Assembly (NCBI RefSeq): GCF_020360975.1
Contig: NW_025408669.1
Coordinates: 930,001-994,000, forward strand
DNA: 64,000 bases
Direction: 5' to 3'
Origin: Hirsutella rhossiliensis
Taxonomy: Eukaryota > Ascomycota > Sordariomycetes > Hypocreales > Ophiocordycipitaceae
The first letter of the stretch is position 1. Every line of letters begins with the position of its first letter. The notes beneath the pieces were generated by a model, which saw only the letters and a program-made list of their open reading frames with translations, was not told where the DNA came from and did not search any database. The translations under genes were made by a program, and so were the position numbers. Shown in pieces: positions 12,459-22,843 of this stretch.

Positions 12459-14267
12459 GATGAAGTCAGATGAAGTCAGGCTCGTTTAGACGACGCCAGG
12501 GAGAGAGAGAGGTGGAGGGCGTTGGTGGTGGAAGCTCTCGGGAACTGCTGGATTGCGTGCTGCTATCGCGAGATGGAAGCCAGCCCGGCGATGGGGGAAG
12601 GAGGGACTGCGAGAAGCGCAATCTACAGGACTCGGGACAAGAACGACGGCATCGACGGGATTGAGTCTGCCAGAGGCAAGGCGAGAGAGACAGTCTGACG
12701 GGCGGAAAGGAGAGACGAGGGTCCACGCGTCGCGTTTTTTCTTCAGCAGTCGCGTCTGGGGTTGAAGCACGGTGCCAGGGACATACTCTGCACGGTATTA
12801 CACCGGGGAAAATAGCCGGAAATGCACAGTGCAAGACGCGCTCCCTTAACGCGCCCCTTGGACCCCGCGACAGACGCGTTCCTTGCGCCATTAAACTTCA
12901 GTCTTTTTCGATCTTTAGTTCTTTACTGCAATCTTTTTACTTTAGACTTTTAATTACTTGTCGTTGCAAAGTCGCCGAATACGTCGACCAATTCGCTGCA
13001 CATCCAGGAGACACCACCTGTCTCGAGCAGTGCAACCGACCGAAGCCTCTGCCCTGCCGTGGGCTCGCCCTGGGAGCAGCGGCAGTGCGAGCAAAGTCGA
13101 TGGCATCCCGTCGTGTCGGAGGGTTTAAGAAACGGCCTCGGTATACGGACAACTTCCTACCCGGATCCCCGACGGGTATATAGATGGTACGGTTAGTAGC
13201 AAGAGTTGGACACGAGACGAGCAAAAGGGTGTCGAGACCAAGCGGCAGTCAAACAGGCCGACGCGGGTTGGCGAAAAGCAAGTTGATTTTTCTGCCCCTT
13301 CTCCATGACCGCCGCCAGGGGGATTACATGGTGCTCTCCCGAGCTTCCCCCTCGTCGTCGTCACAGCACACTCGAGTCAAGTCCTGAGACGGGCACGGGT
13401 CAGCTATCAGCGTTACTCCGTACATGTGCCGTTGTTTCTTGTAGAAATCACATGTAGACCGTGTCGTCTACAGCAGACAGATCATGTCGGATGTAGCATT
13501 TCTGCCAGTCTGGCAGGCGCAGCTGATTGGCGTCGACAACTGATAGGCGACGTGGTCCGCTCTATATGTAGTCGGAGAGAGGGTCAACCTGCCATGGCCA
13601 GTCGACTGAAACGAAGTGTACGGGAGAAGCTCGTCTCCAGGAAAGTCGGCGCAAACTAGGTTCGGATCCGACTGGGTCAACAGTTAATACCGCAGTCTGG
13701 CCAAAACAAGAACATGCAGCCAACCTGGTGCTTATACTGAGCGCCGTCTTACTTGCACATGTCCCTTGCCCGAGCCGATAACAAGTCTACCCATGGATTC
13801 GTCTCCATCTCTATACGTGTAATATGCGTCATTTCTGTTACACGGGGCGATCAAGTACCCGTGATTCGAATATCTGCAGCTCTCACAGCCAAACAGGCCG
13901 TCCATCCCATCTTCGACAAAGGGCTGAAGCAGACAGGAGATGCTCGAACCACAATATTGCATGCCCGGCGACGCAGCTTTTCTCACTGTGCAGAACGGAC
14001 GCGGTATCCCGGTCTCCTTGATCTAGTCAGGAGCAACGGCATTGCGAGGTGACTCCTGGCACTCTTCTCCCTGGCATGACTGGAACACCCTCTTCAAGTC
14101 CATCAAGACTGAAGCGCCACTGCAGCCGTGTAAAATAAAGACCGCCTGCCCCAGAACGAATATCAACCTCTGTGTCTTTCACCCTCTCTACAAGTTTTGC
14201 CTTGGATCTACAAATCTCTTGAAAGCCCCATCTTTCCAACCCAACCAACGCTCTCTTGCCCGTCAAG
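12459..14267. other. Divergent intergenic region
   Basis: About 1.8 kb between the MSH6 start (minus) and the secreted-protein start (plus), so it should hold both promoters. The segment next to MSH6 (12460-12900) is GA/CT-rich and could be 5' leader. The segment at 12900-12970 is T-rich. A CT-rich stretch with TATAAA-free leader precedes 14268. No gene was supported; open frames here look like chance products of biased composition. Confidence 0.55.
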
Positions 14268-14754
14268 ATGAGGTTCCTTGGACTGGTACTCTTTGCCTGC
14301 GCCGGCCTGACTGCCGCCGCGACCACTGCCAAAATCCAGGCCAACTGTGCCCAAGATGTAAGCTGGAAAAGAGAAAAGTACCTCCTCCCGTGTGCGGTAG
14401 CTGACGAGGCGCCCAAGTGCAAATGCCCACACAAGGCTGGCAATGCCGCCGCCGGCCCTTCAGCCGGCAACTCGGCAGCCAAGGAAGAGTCGATTCGCAA
14501 GTGCATCGCGCGACTGCCAGGAAACGTTTGCGTCAAGGAACTCTTATCGTCTGCAGGGCTGCGCCTGGGGGTTCCGCGACAACTACAACAGCGGCAATCT
14601 GAGCCGGGGCGAGGATCGTATCATCAGTGGGGGTATCCAGAACTACCCGAAGAACATTTTCACAAAGGGACCTGAGTGTGGCTCTGTCAATGGCGGTCTT
14701 ATGACCCTTACACCCCATAACTACGAGCCTGTTTGCGCTTGCGTCAAGTCCTAG
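14268..14754 (+). CDS. Small Cys-rich secreted protein, exon structure uncertain
   Basis: An ATG at 14268 opens a clear signal peptide (MRFLGLVLFACAGLTAAA). An intron with donor GTAAGC at 14358 and branch site GCTGAC probably ends at 14417, giving a Cys-rich second exon beginning CKCPHK and containing RKCIARLPGN. The 3' end is convincing in another frame: GCAWGFRDNYNSG through PECGSVNGG to PVCACVKS and a stop at 14752-14754. Joining the two frames needs either an implausibly short 31-nt GTTTGC...CAG intron at 14526-14556 or a one-base indel. The product would be about 120-130 residues with roughly 8-9 cysteines, resembling a secreted effector-like protein. No family is recognised. It is convergent with the FAD monooxygenase. 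Confidence 0.5.
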
Positions 14755-14995
14755 CGTCCAACAGGGCCAAGAGGCATCGCGGTATGCTTGGCGGTTCGCA
14801 GGTTGACCGGAGCTGCAAATATGCGGACAACAGATCTGGATACATGCTGCTACCTGAAGCCTCGCTTCGTAAAAGCCATCTAGCCCAAGCCAATCTCTAT
14901 ATACTCCCGCATACGCCTGCGAGGTTGCCAAAATACCTAGGCAGACAATAGTGCCATCGGCATGGTGCATCGAGGGCCATTCCCGGACACGATTC

Positions 14996-16504
14996 TCATC
15001 CCGCGCCCCCGGCCCGCGCCCCGGCCCGAGCACGGGCCCCCGCCCCGGGCGCCCCTCCGCTCCGCCAGCAAGCCACCGCAGAAGCCGCCCCCATGACCAT
15101 CCCCCCGATCCATGCAGCGCACCGCCCGGCCACGAGCACAACCCAGTAGAGCCATGCCCACCACCCCGCCCCGTGTGCCGCCCGCATCGTCCGCCGCGAC
15201 GCAGCCAGCACCCTGTTCGCCCGGGGCCCGCTCAAGGCATCATAGGCCGCCACCGCCTCCGCCAGCGACCCGCCCTTGGCCCGGCACAGCTGCTCGGCTA
15301 GGTCCCACCCGTCGGCCAGCGCCAGGTTGGCCCCGAAGCCGGCAAACGGGCTCAGCGCGTGGTTGCTGTCGCCGATGAACAAAACGGGCCAGCCCCGGGC
15401 CAAGATGTCGTCGTGCGCAAAGGGCCGCTTGTCGCGCGCGTTGGTGCAAAACACCGTCTTGGGCTCCGTCCGCGCCGTAAGCGTCGCAAAGCGCTCTCCA
15501 AAGACGGCGCCGAGCTCTCTGACGCGCCCGATGACGGCCGCCGGCGCGGCTGCTTCTGCCTCGTCGTCTCGGTTCGACCCACTCCTGAGCTCCAACACCG
15601 GGTCACGTTCGAGGTTGCCCACGGCCCAGAAGACGGTTCGGCTATCGACGGGCGACACGAAGCACGAGACACCGCCGTCGGACACCACGAAGCCCCAGTC
15701 GCGGCCCGGGGGACTCGGCACGCTGCCCTCTTCGAATAGCGACAGGCCGCCGCGCAGGACAGCGCCGACATACTCCAGCTTGTCCCCGGGGCGAACAAAG
15801 GGACGCAGTTTGCTGTGGGCCCCGTCGGCAGCCACTAGCAAGTCGCAAACTCGATCCTCTGACACCCGCCTCTGACTCTCATCGCCATCGTCACGGTTGA
15901 GCTCGCCCTTCCCGGCCATCTGTCGGGGTTGAACGGCCGACGACCTCCTACGGCCGACGATGACCCTCAGCCGACCGTCGTCGAGTCTCGTAAAGCATTG
16001 GCATTGCGACCCCCACCGCACGTGGCTATGTTGCCAGGCGTCGTCAGCATCGGCCACGGCGGCGTCGAGCAGAACGCGCCGCAGGTCGCCACGAGAGATG
16101 CGGACGTTGGCCGTGGGCAGGCCATGCAGGGGCTTGCGACGGATCCGCATGCGCTCGCACCAGTCGGCCCCCCAGATCTTGAATGCCCCCGATGCCTCAC
16201 CGTCGTCTTGCCCGGCGACGGCGCAGGCCAAGACGTTGTCGATGAGCCCCAGCTTCTGCAGCACAACGAGCCCGCCGACCTCGGAATGACCCGCTAGCGA
16301 GAGGGTAAAGGACTCGGCGACACGGCGCCGCAAAGGGTCGCGGTCGTCACGTTCGAATATGACAACAGTGGGCGGCGTGAGCTGCGGATCCCACAGCTTG
16401 CGCAGGCCGGCGACCAGGGCTAGACCGGCGATGCCTCCGCCCGCCACGAAGATGGTCTTGCCCTCTAAAAAGTGCCGAGGGGAGTCAACGTCGCTCGCGT
16501 CCAT
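14996..16504 (-). CDS. FAD-dependent monooxygenase, group A type
   Basis: A single-exon 502-residue protein with the three signatures of FAD/NAD(P)H aromatic-type monooxygenases: the dinucleotide-binding GGGIAGLAL near residue 22, the DG motif (LLVAADGAHSKLR) near 228, and the GD motif (VLFIGDSNHALSPFAGFGANLALADG) near 378, quoted here in part. Such enzymes use NAD(P)H and O2 to hydroxylate or epoxidise small molecules, often in secondary metabolism. Residues about 445-485 form a hydrophobic Trp-rich segment (GWWAWLYWVVLVAG) that may anchor it to a membrane, as in PaxM-like fungal oxygenases; the tail is Gly/Ala/Arg-rich. No terpene or polyketide partner sits beside it, so the substrate is unknown. 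Confidence 0.88.
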   Translation of the reverse strand: MDASDVDSPRHFLEGKTIFVAGGGIAGLALVAGLRKLWDPQLTPPTVVIFERDDRDPLRRRVAESFTLSLAGHSEVGGLVVLQKLGLIDNVLACAVAGQDDGEASGAFKIWGADWCERMRIRRKPLHGLPTANVRISRGDLRRVLLDAAVADADDAWQHSHVRWGSQCQCFTRLDDGRLRVIVGRRRSSAVQPRQMAGKGELNRDDGDESQRRVSEDRVCDLLVAADGAHSKLRPFVRPGDKLEYVGAVLRGGLSLFEEGSVPSPPGRDWGFVVSDGGVSCFVSPVDSRTVFWAVGNLERDPVLELRSGSNRDDEAEAAAPAAVIGRVRELGAVFGERFATLTARTEPKTVFCTNARDKRPFAHDDILARGWPVLFIGDSNHALSPFAGFGANLALADGWDLAEQLCRAKGGSLAEAVAAYDALSGPRANRVLAASRRTMRAAHGAGWWAWLYWVVLVAGRCAAWIGGMVMGAASAVACWRSGGAPGAGARARAGARAGGAG

Positions 16505-18166
16505 GACTTGATGCGTCTGGCTTAGCTCGCTATGAAGAGGTTGTCGAGATGGGTCATGACGCAGGGCGACGGAAAGGCAGCTGCATTAGAAAGGGGGAAG
16601 AGATATGAAGCATAATGCGCGAGGAAAGGGGACGAGAGAAAACGAGAAGAGAACATCGAGGATATCTTTGCCCACCGTACAGAGTCATTCGGGGTGTGCA
16701 TTGGAGAAGATGAGGTGATGAGTCTCTTTGGGCGCATCGCGACCCATCAAACCACCTCTGGTTGCCGTCCGTGCATCTATCCATCTGAGGCACATTTAGC
16801 CTCCTCCCTTCACTGTCGAGAAAGCTCGGTGCCAACGCTTCCGCGTTCTGCAAACGGGTAACCGTAGTCTGCATTGACCTCTTCATCACGTTCCACACCA
16901 TCAAAACATATATTGTAGCAGGCCATGATGTCGCCGCGGAGCTTATGACCGAGGTGGACGGACAAGTCAAGAGGCTGCTCGTAGACGAACTGACAGCGTC
17001 CGGGGACGAACAAGGCTCAAGCCAGATTCGATGCCATCATGCATACACGTACTTGCCCATTCGGGAAGCCCAGACGACAAGCCCCGAAGGGCTGATGCTT
17101 GATGGAAAGAAACAGGACCAAACAACATATCGAGGTGAGAATAGCCATACGTGTGTTACTGTATGCATTAAGTTAGCCCATCTTCGAATCTGGTACTGTA
17201 CTGTACATGTGCACATGGAAAATCAATCTCCTTACCTGCATGCTCCAAGGGCGACACGCTTGGCAGTGGGTTCATCAATCAATCACGTCGTTGCTTGGCT
17301 CCAGTATGCCAGCATGCCCCCTCGCATCTTTCCTCTTTCCCCATGCTCGGAGAAAGGGGGCCACGTCCAATTGCAGAGCTTTCTCCGGGGAGGAATGAAC
17401 AACGGTTTCTCCAATCGCAATACCGCCATTCGTCCACGCCGCGCGTAGGCAGATGGAGATCCCTCCTTTCTCCCGCGAACGTAGCCAATGCCAGCAAGAT
17501 GTGACTCCCACTCAAGCAGTCCCGGTCTTGAGTGGAATCTTTGCCCAATGGCCGCCGTACTCCAGACCCCGTACAGTATCCGTCATGGCCGTTTGGCGTG
17601 CCCGCGCCATTGTCGGCCAGCAGACTGAGCACCAAATGGCTCTGACGGCGTCCCATACTATAGTGCAGGAAAGATGCGGTTACAGGACCACGTGGCATCA
17701 TCCTGGCTGGCTGCGAGGTGACGGTGGGTGATGAGATGCTTGGCTGTCTGCCCAGTGCCCACTCACCTCAAAGCAGGCTCCGGCCCGCTCCGACACTGAC
17801 CAAGATTGCTGTGGGAGTTTGACCGTCATGGTCTGTGACAACGAACCAGGGATCCATCCACACGAGCCGCTCGATAACCGGGACACCACGCCTGTGCAGC
17901 CACGAGTTTCCAATTTGGGTGGCAGGGCTTGCGCAATTTGTCGCTTCAGCCTGCTCGTAACAACGTTCGCTCTCTGCTGCCTGCAAAGCACGAGCTTGGT
18001 GCGCATGTCATGCCATTGCACATGTGCAGAATATGCTGCCTGCGTCCCTGCAAGCCTTCCTGCACTGTAAAACGTTATGCCGGCCCTTGAACCTGCAACC
18101 TACTTGGTGCCACGTAAGACAAGTTCGTATGCATTGTATCCAGAGGGAGACGTCGACTTACGGCTA
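16505..18166. other. Intergenic region
   Basis: About 1.66 kb between the monooxygenase start and the 3' end of the NLP gene. It should include the monooxygenase promoter. No intact gene, RNA gene or repeat family was recognised. Confidence 0.5.
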
Positions 18167-19075
18167 TCACGGGGATGTGCTCTCGTCCATGTCAAAGTCA
18201 AAGTCAAAGTCCGGGATTCGGCCGCGGATGCCCTCGACCGACCGCCTCAGGTTCCCCGCGAGAGCCGCGTCCGTGATGGCCATGTGCGCCGCGCCAAAGT
18301 CGTAGCTCGCTAGTTTGTTGCGCAGCTCGAGGCTCGGGAAGCCGTTCCAAGAGACGAGGTCTGACCTCCACCACAGGCGCTTGTGGTTCTCGGGCGGCTC
18401 GTCGCGCAGGCCTTGCGACCAGCGAAAGTAGTGCGTCCCAATGGCACCGTCCTTGTTGTAGACGGCCTTGACGTGGGTGTCCTCGTACTTGGGGATGTCG
18501 TGCCAGAGCCGCGCGTTGTAGCGGCCGTGGGCCGAGACGGCACCCATCCTCGGCGTGCCGTTCTTGGTCCACACGACAATGTGCTCCCAGTCGTACTGGT
18601 GGCCGATGCACAGGCGGTCCCCAATATCTTTTTCGAAGAAGTAGTCGTAGAGGTGCGCGCACCAGCCGTTTGCGTTGCACCGCGCCCGCGAGTAGACGTT
18701 GCTGTTGTCCAGGTCGCGTTCGTCTCGGCAACCGTCGGTGTTTGTCTCATGCCGGGACCGGCCCTGATCGATATGGCCGTCCGGGCCGATGGCGGGGACG
18801 TTGTAGCAGCTGTCCGTGTCAAAGTCGAGGGCCGGCTGCCACTTGAGATCCGCGACGGTGGCCCGTTTGGGGAGCGACAACGGCGGGTTTTCATCGAACC
18901 CCTTGTCGTCACAGAGTCCCGCGGCCGAGGCCCTTTCTAGGTTGGGGATCCAGGCACCATCTTGCAAGACACTCTGAGCCAGAATATGACGAGGCTCGTC
19001 AGGGGGTAGGTCAACCTGCTCGGCGGCATGAGAAACGGCGCCAAGTGTGGCCAGGAGTGTAAGGTAGCGAGTCAT
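18167..19075 (-). CDS. NPP1/NLP-family secreted protein (necrosis-inducing-like)
   Basis: A single exon of 302 residues with signal peptide (MTRYLTLLATLGAVSHAAEQ) and the NPP1 domain. Typical family features follow in order: a DLKWQPALDFDTDSCYN-type opening, paired cysteines, a YSRARC/WCAHLYDYFFEKD region, the central heptapeptide, AVSAHGRYN, and HYFRW. The heptapeptide reads GHQYDWE where the family consensus is GHRHDWE, so two positions differ while the His, Asp and Glu expected to hold the metal ion remain. Family members are secreted; some permeabilise eudicot membranes, while many fungal copies are non-cytolytic. Activity cannot be judged from sequence. The C-terminus has a short DFDFDFDMDE acidic tail. 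It is divergent from DPH2. Confidence 0.92.
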   Translation of the reverse strand: MTRYLTLLATLGAVSHAAEQVDLPPDEPRHILAQSVLQDGAWIPNLERASAAGLCDDKGFDENPPLSLPKRATVADLKWQPALDFDTDSCYNVPAIGPDGHIDQGRSRHETNTDGCRDERDLDNSNVYSRARCNANGWCAHLYDYFFEKDIGDRLCIGHQYDWEHIVVWTKNGTPRMGAVSAHGRYNARLWHDIPKYEDTHVKAVYNKDGAIGTHYFRWSQGLRDEPPENHKRLWWRSDLVSWNGFPSLELRNKLASYDFGAAHMAITDAALAGNLRRSVEGIRGRIPDFDFDFDMDESTSP

Positions 19076-20156
19076 GATGGAGCGTCCCGAGGCTCAGATG
19101 TCGGCAGTAGTCGAGACAGAATTCAGTCCTGGTCCCTTTGTGCCCAAGATTTCAAAACTCAATGGATGCCGGCAGTCCGTTTGTCTTGGGAAACAGTCGT
19201 GAAGCCGTCTTTATAGGCTTTGCAGTCATGTTCCCCGCCGGCCTCCAAGGGGTGCGCGTGATGCTTCCATGTGATATGGGGACCGAGTGACAGTAGGTTT
19301 GATGGCAAGCCCATTGCCCAGGTCGACGGCGAGAAGATTCCGAGAGTATGCCATTTAATTATGGCAGTTGATTAATTAAGGTGTCGGATGAGGCCAACAT
19401 GGACCAGGCCCTGGTGCCAACATTGAATGAAATAATCGCTGACAAAGCGGCCGTTGCCGACCTCTCGGAGAGGCCCATGATGAGAGACGAGCGCTTTGTA
19501 GCTCGGTAAGTAACGGGCAGCCTCAGCGGCCGATGCCCCCAAGCCGTGAGGAGCCGGATTTGAGGGATCGTCAGACAGGAGGAGAGCGACAAAGGGTGCT
19601 TGATGCTTGGTGACGCTATCGGCTGCTGATTGAAGGTCTTGACTCGAGAATGGTGAGTTCCACCGGCAGTAGGTGTCTCGGACGATCAGATGGTTCGCAG
19701 GTCCGGCAGCCGGTTGGTTGATGATGATGTATCCATCAGAGGGAGAAGAGACGACCAATCCTAAGCTGGCCTTTACCAAGGGGTCGGTGGCACGGAACAA
19801 TATGCACCCGCCTCTGGCCCAAATCTGCACCACCACCCCGCATCTGCACAGGGGACCCTCAATCCAACAAACATCCTTTTTCCCCTCCAAGAGCAGCAAG
19901 AAAAACTGGCTCGCCTCAGCCAACACAGCCCGTCTCATACCCTGCTTCCTCGTCTCATCACCTTGACCATGCTGTTGCTGCCTGCAGTCCGCTCACCCAG
20001 GCATCCCGCAGACCCTCTCGTTGCGTTCCAAACCCGCTTCAGCCGCCATCCTCATGGTCCGATTGCCTACATATAGACACCAGCCACCAGAGCAGAGCAT
20101 AAGGAAGCGCATCCAAAGTGTGCGGGCGTCCTCGCTCGCTTCCCCGCTCGCCCGCC
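19076..20156. other. Divergent intergenic region with one doubtful ORF
   Basis: About 1.1 kb between the NLP and DPH2 starts. A minus-strand frame of 188 residues (19372-19938) has plausible composition, including ADSVTKHQAPFVALLLSDD and ARYLPSYKALVSHHG, and might be a small gene. It has no recognisable domain and no clear leader. The 120 bases before 20157 are CT-rich and likely DPH2 leader. Confidence 0.35.
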
Positions 20157-21773
20157 ATGTCTGCCCATCTCGCCGCGCCGCCCGTCCTGTCGACTCCCGA
20201 CGACCATATGCTCGAGGCTCCGGCCGAGGCCGCCCCTCGATCGACGCTGTCGGACAAGGCGCTGCGGACCACGTACGACGTTGCCCGCACGGCAGCTGAG
20301 ATTCGTGACGGGAGCTGGACCCGGATTGCCCTGCAGTTCCCCGATCACATGCTCGTCGATGCGCCCAGAGTCGTCGAGTCGCTCCACCAAGAGCTGCAGA
20401 CGACGGAAGCCGCCCAGGCCAGGCGCATCCACATACTCGCAGACACGAGCTACAGCGCCTGCTGCGTCGATGAGGTCGCCGCTGAGCACGCCGACGCCCA
20501 GGTCGTCGTGCACTACGGCCGGTCCTGTCTCAGCCCCACGAGCAGGCTGCCCGTCATATACGTCTACACCTGCCACGAGCTCGACCGCGCCGCCGTGGTG
20601 CGTGAATTCGAGTCCGAATTTGGCGACAAGGACGAAAGGGTTGTCGTCATGGCCGACCTGACGCTTCAAGACCATGTCGACGGCCTGGTCGCGCAGCTGC
20701 GCGCGTCGGGATACACAAACATGGTTGCGACAGACGTCTTCGGAGATCCGGCGGGCGTCATCCCCAACAGGAGGATATCCGGCCTGGAACTTGATCTCGA
20801 CGCGACCAAGGCCTACTCTCTCTTTCATATTGGTGATCCGCCGTCGTCGCTGCTGCTCGCCCTCCACTCTCGTTTCGCATCCCTCCACGTTCTCTCCACG
20901 CCTTCGTCTTCCACGCCCTCTCTCAACAACCCGACGATTCAAACAGCAGGTCTCCTGCGCCGCCGGTTCGCGCGCGTCCTGTCACTGGCCTCGGCCGGCG
21001 TCGTCGGCATCCTCGTCAATACACTGTCCGTGTCCAACTACCTGTCGTCGATTGACCTGCTGCGCGATAAGATTGCCAAGGCCGGCAAGAAAAGCTACAC
21101 GGTCGTGGTGGGCAAGCTCAACCCGGCCAAGCTGGCCAACTTTGCCGAGGTGGAGGGCTGGGTGGCGGTGGGCTGTTGGGAGAGCGGGCTGATTGAGGAT
21201 GACGCGGGCTACTGGCGGCCCGTAGTGACGCCCTTTGAGCTCGAGGTGGCGCTGATGAGCGAGGAGGAGAGGACCTGGGGCGGCGAATGGTGGGGAGGGA
21301 TTGAAAAGCTGAAGCTGTCGCGAGAGGAGCAAGTACCCGGTGATGAGTCGTCGGGCAAGCCGCAGCAGCAGCAAGAACAAACGGAAGGGGTTGATGAGGG
21401 TGGTATCCGAGAAGACGGCGTGGAGGGCGCCGAGTCGCTGCCGCCCGAGTTTGACCTCCGGACCGGCCGGCTCGTCGGCCACAGCAGACCGATGCGGCTC
21501 ACCGTGGGGAGCACAGCGGAGCGCGGCGTGCACGGCAGGCCGGAGGAGGAGGACCATTCCAAGAGCGCAGTGGCGAGGCGGGCGGCGAGAGAGCTGGCAA
21601 GCATCAAGGGGGTGGCCAGCCCGGGGGCCGAATTCCTGCGGTCGCAGCGGACATGGCAGGGCCTGGGGAGCGACTTTGCCGAGGGGGGCGAGGCGGCGAG
21701 CACGGTGGTGGAGGAGGGCCGGAGCGGCATTGCACGGGGGTATCGGGTGGGCGATGGGGCCGCGAGGCGATGA
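20157..21773 (+). CDS. DPH2: Diphthamide biosynthesis protein 2
   Basis: A single exon of 538 residues starting at the ATG at 20157. DPH2 works with DPH1 in the first step of diphthamide synthesis, transferring the 3-amino-3-carboxypropyl group of S-adenosylmethionine to a histidine of translation elongation factor 2, in the cytosol. Diagnostic stretches are IALQFPDHMLVDAP near residue 57, ADTSYSACCVDEVAA near 96-110 with the iron-sulfur-associated cysteine, HYGRSCLSP near 120, and GCWESGLIEDDAGYWRPVVTPFE near 338, quoted in part. The last 130 residues are Glu/Gln/Arg-rich and probably disordered. It is convergent with the first MARVEL gene; a (TA)n tract lies between them at about 21910-21931. 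Confidence 0.95.
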   Translation: MSAHLAAPPVLSTPDDHMLEAPAEAAPRSTLSDKALRTTYDVARTAAEIRDGSWTRIALQFPDHMLVDAPRVVESLHQELQTTEAAQARRIHILADTSYSACCVDEVAAEHADAQVVVHYGRSCLSPTSRLPVIYVYTCHELDRAAVVREFESEFGDKDERVVVMADLTLQDHVDGLVAQLRASGYTNMVATDVFGDPAGVIPNRRISGLELDLDATKAYSLFHIGDPPSSLLLALHSRFASLHVLSTPSSSTPSLNNPTIQTAGLLRRRFARVLSLASAGVVGILVNTLSVSNYLSSIDLLRDKIAKAGKKSYTVVVGKLNPAKLANFAEVEGWVAVGCWESGLIEDDAGYWRPVVTPFELEVALMSEEERTWGGEWWGGIEKLKLSREEQVPGDESSGKPQQQQEQTEGVDEGGIREDGVEGAESLPPEFDLRTGRLVGHSRPMRLTVGSTAERGVHGRPEEEDHSKSAVARRAARELASIKGVASPGAEFLRSQRTWQGLGSDFAEGGEAASTVVEEGRSGIARGYRVGDGAARR

Positions 21774-22140
21774 CTTGGCAGCTTGTCTTGGCCATGGAGG
21801 GCATGTGTTGGTTGGCAGCATGCACAGGGTTCACGTAGACAGCATGAGCCGGATATACTGCTGCGCCATTGAGAGCACCTGGGCTGCCCGTTGCCTGTTT
21901 TTGGTTGTACATATATATATATATATATATGTATAGACATTCGTATATGCGCTGCATGCGCGAGCTCATTACTGTTGCCCCCCCCCCGCCGTCTCTTTCT
22001 TTCCATCCCTATTAATCTTTGCTCTTCTGTTCATCTTTCGTCAGATCGTCACCATCAACATGGTCCGCGTGAATATACCCCCTCTCTTGACTGTCTATGT
22101 TCCTACCCAACGCACCATCTTCGCAGCGCTCCAACGCCAG

Positions 22141-22843
22141 CTAGACGTAGACGCGGTGGGTGCGCGAGTGCGAGCTCCGGTGGCTGCTGTGCCCCGAGCG
22201 ACTGCGCCCGCCGTGGCTGCGCGGCGAGCGGCTCCCGTGGTGGCGATGGTGGTGGTGATGCGACGACGAGGAGCGATAGGTGCGGCGGCCGTCGTAGGCA
22301 CTCAGGTGGTCGCCGTGGCTAAAGGCGGCCAGGGCCGTGGTGAAGAAGAAGATGATGTTCATAATGGCCAGGGCCCAGCACGCCTTGAGCATGGCGCACG
22401 GCTTGTCGGGCGGGCCCCAGCCGAGGCCGCCGGGCGCGCCGACGCGCGGGTACCACAGGCGGTCGAGCGCCGGGGCGGCGACGCAGTCGGCGTCTGCGAT
22501 GCCGCGCAGCAGGTAGACGGCGGCGATGAGGGTGCCGAAGATGCCGAGGTCGACGAGGGCGACGAAGCGGGCGTTGGCCGAGGAGCGGTGGTAGCTGAAG
22601 AGGGTGAAGACGGCCCAGGCGAGGGCGAGGACCGAGGTGATGAAGAGGATGAGGATGGGGTCCGGGGTCAGGGCGTTGTTGGCGACGAAGATGTTGACGA
22701 ACCAGGCGAGCATGCCCATGATGGGGATCTGGCTCGGCTGTCAGTTTTCGCTGCTCGGGTCCTGTCCTCGCGGTGGAGGGGAGACATACCAAGGTGACAA
22801 TCTGCGCGATTCGCGTGCACACAAAGATGAGGGCGAAAAACAT
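22141..22843 (-). CDS. MARVEL-domain membrane protein with His/Ser/Arg tail
   Basis: Two exons, 22843-22790 and 22728-22141, split by a 61-nt intron (GTATGT donor, CTGAC branch, acceptor at 22730-22729), give about 213 residues. The junction joins RIAQIVTL to IPIMGMLAWF, the usual first-helix continuity of fungal MARVEL proteins. Four membrane segments can be seen: FFALIFVCTRIAQIVTL with its continuation, ILILFITSVLALAWAVFTLF, ARFVALVDLGIFGTLIAAVYLL and ALAIMNIIFFFTTALAAF. The tail is unusual: Ser/His runs then Arg/Ser dipeptides (SHHHHHRHHGSRSPRSHGGR). MARVEL proteins organise membrane domains and vesicle traffic; the specific role is unknown. A second MARVEL gene lies 1.3 kb away on the same strand. 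Confidence 0.85.

Noticed and set aside
12466..12891. 141-residue minus-strand frame just upstream of MSH6
   Set aside because: Ser/Pro/Arg-rich with no domain; lies in the GA/CT-biased leader of MSH6 and overlaps similar frames on the other strand.
19372..19938. 188-residue minus-strand frame between NLP and DPH2
   Set aside because: Plausible composition but no domain, leader or conserved motif; mentioned only within the intergenic entry.
21909..21931. (TA)n microsatellite
   Set aside because: Ordinary simple repeat between two convergent genes; noted in the DPH2 entry only.
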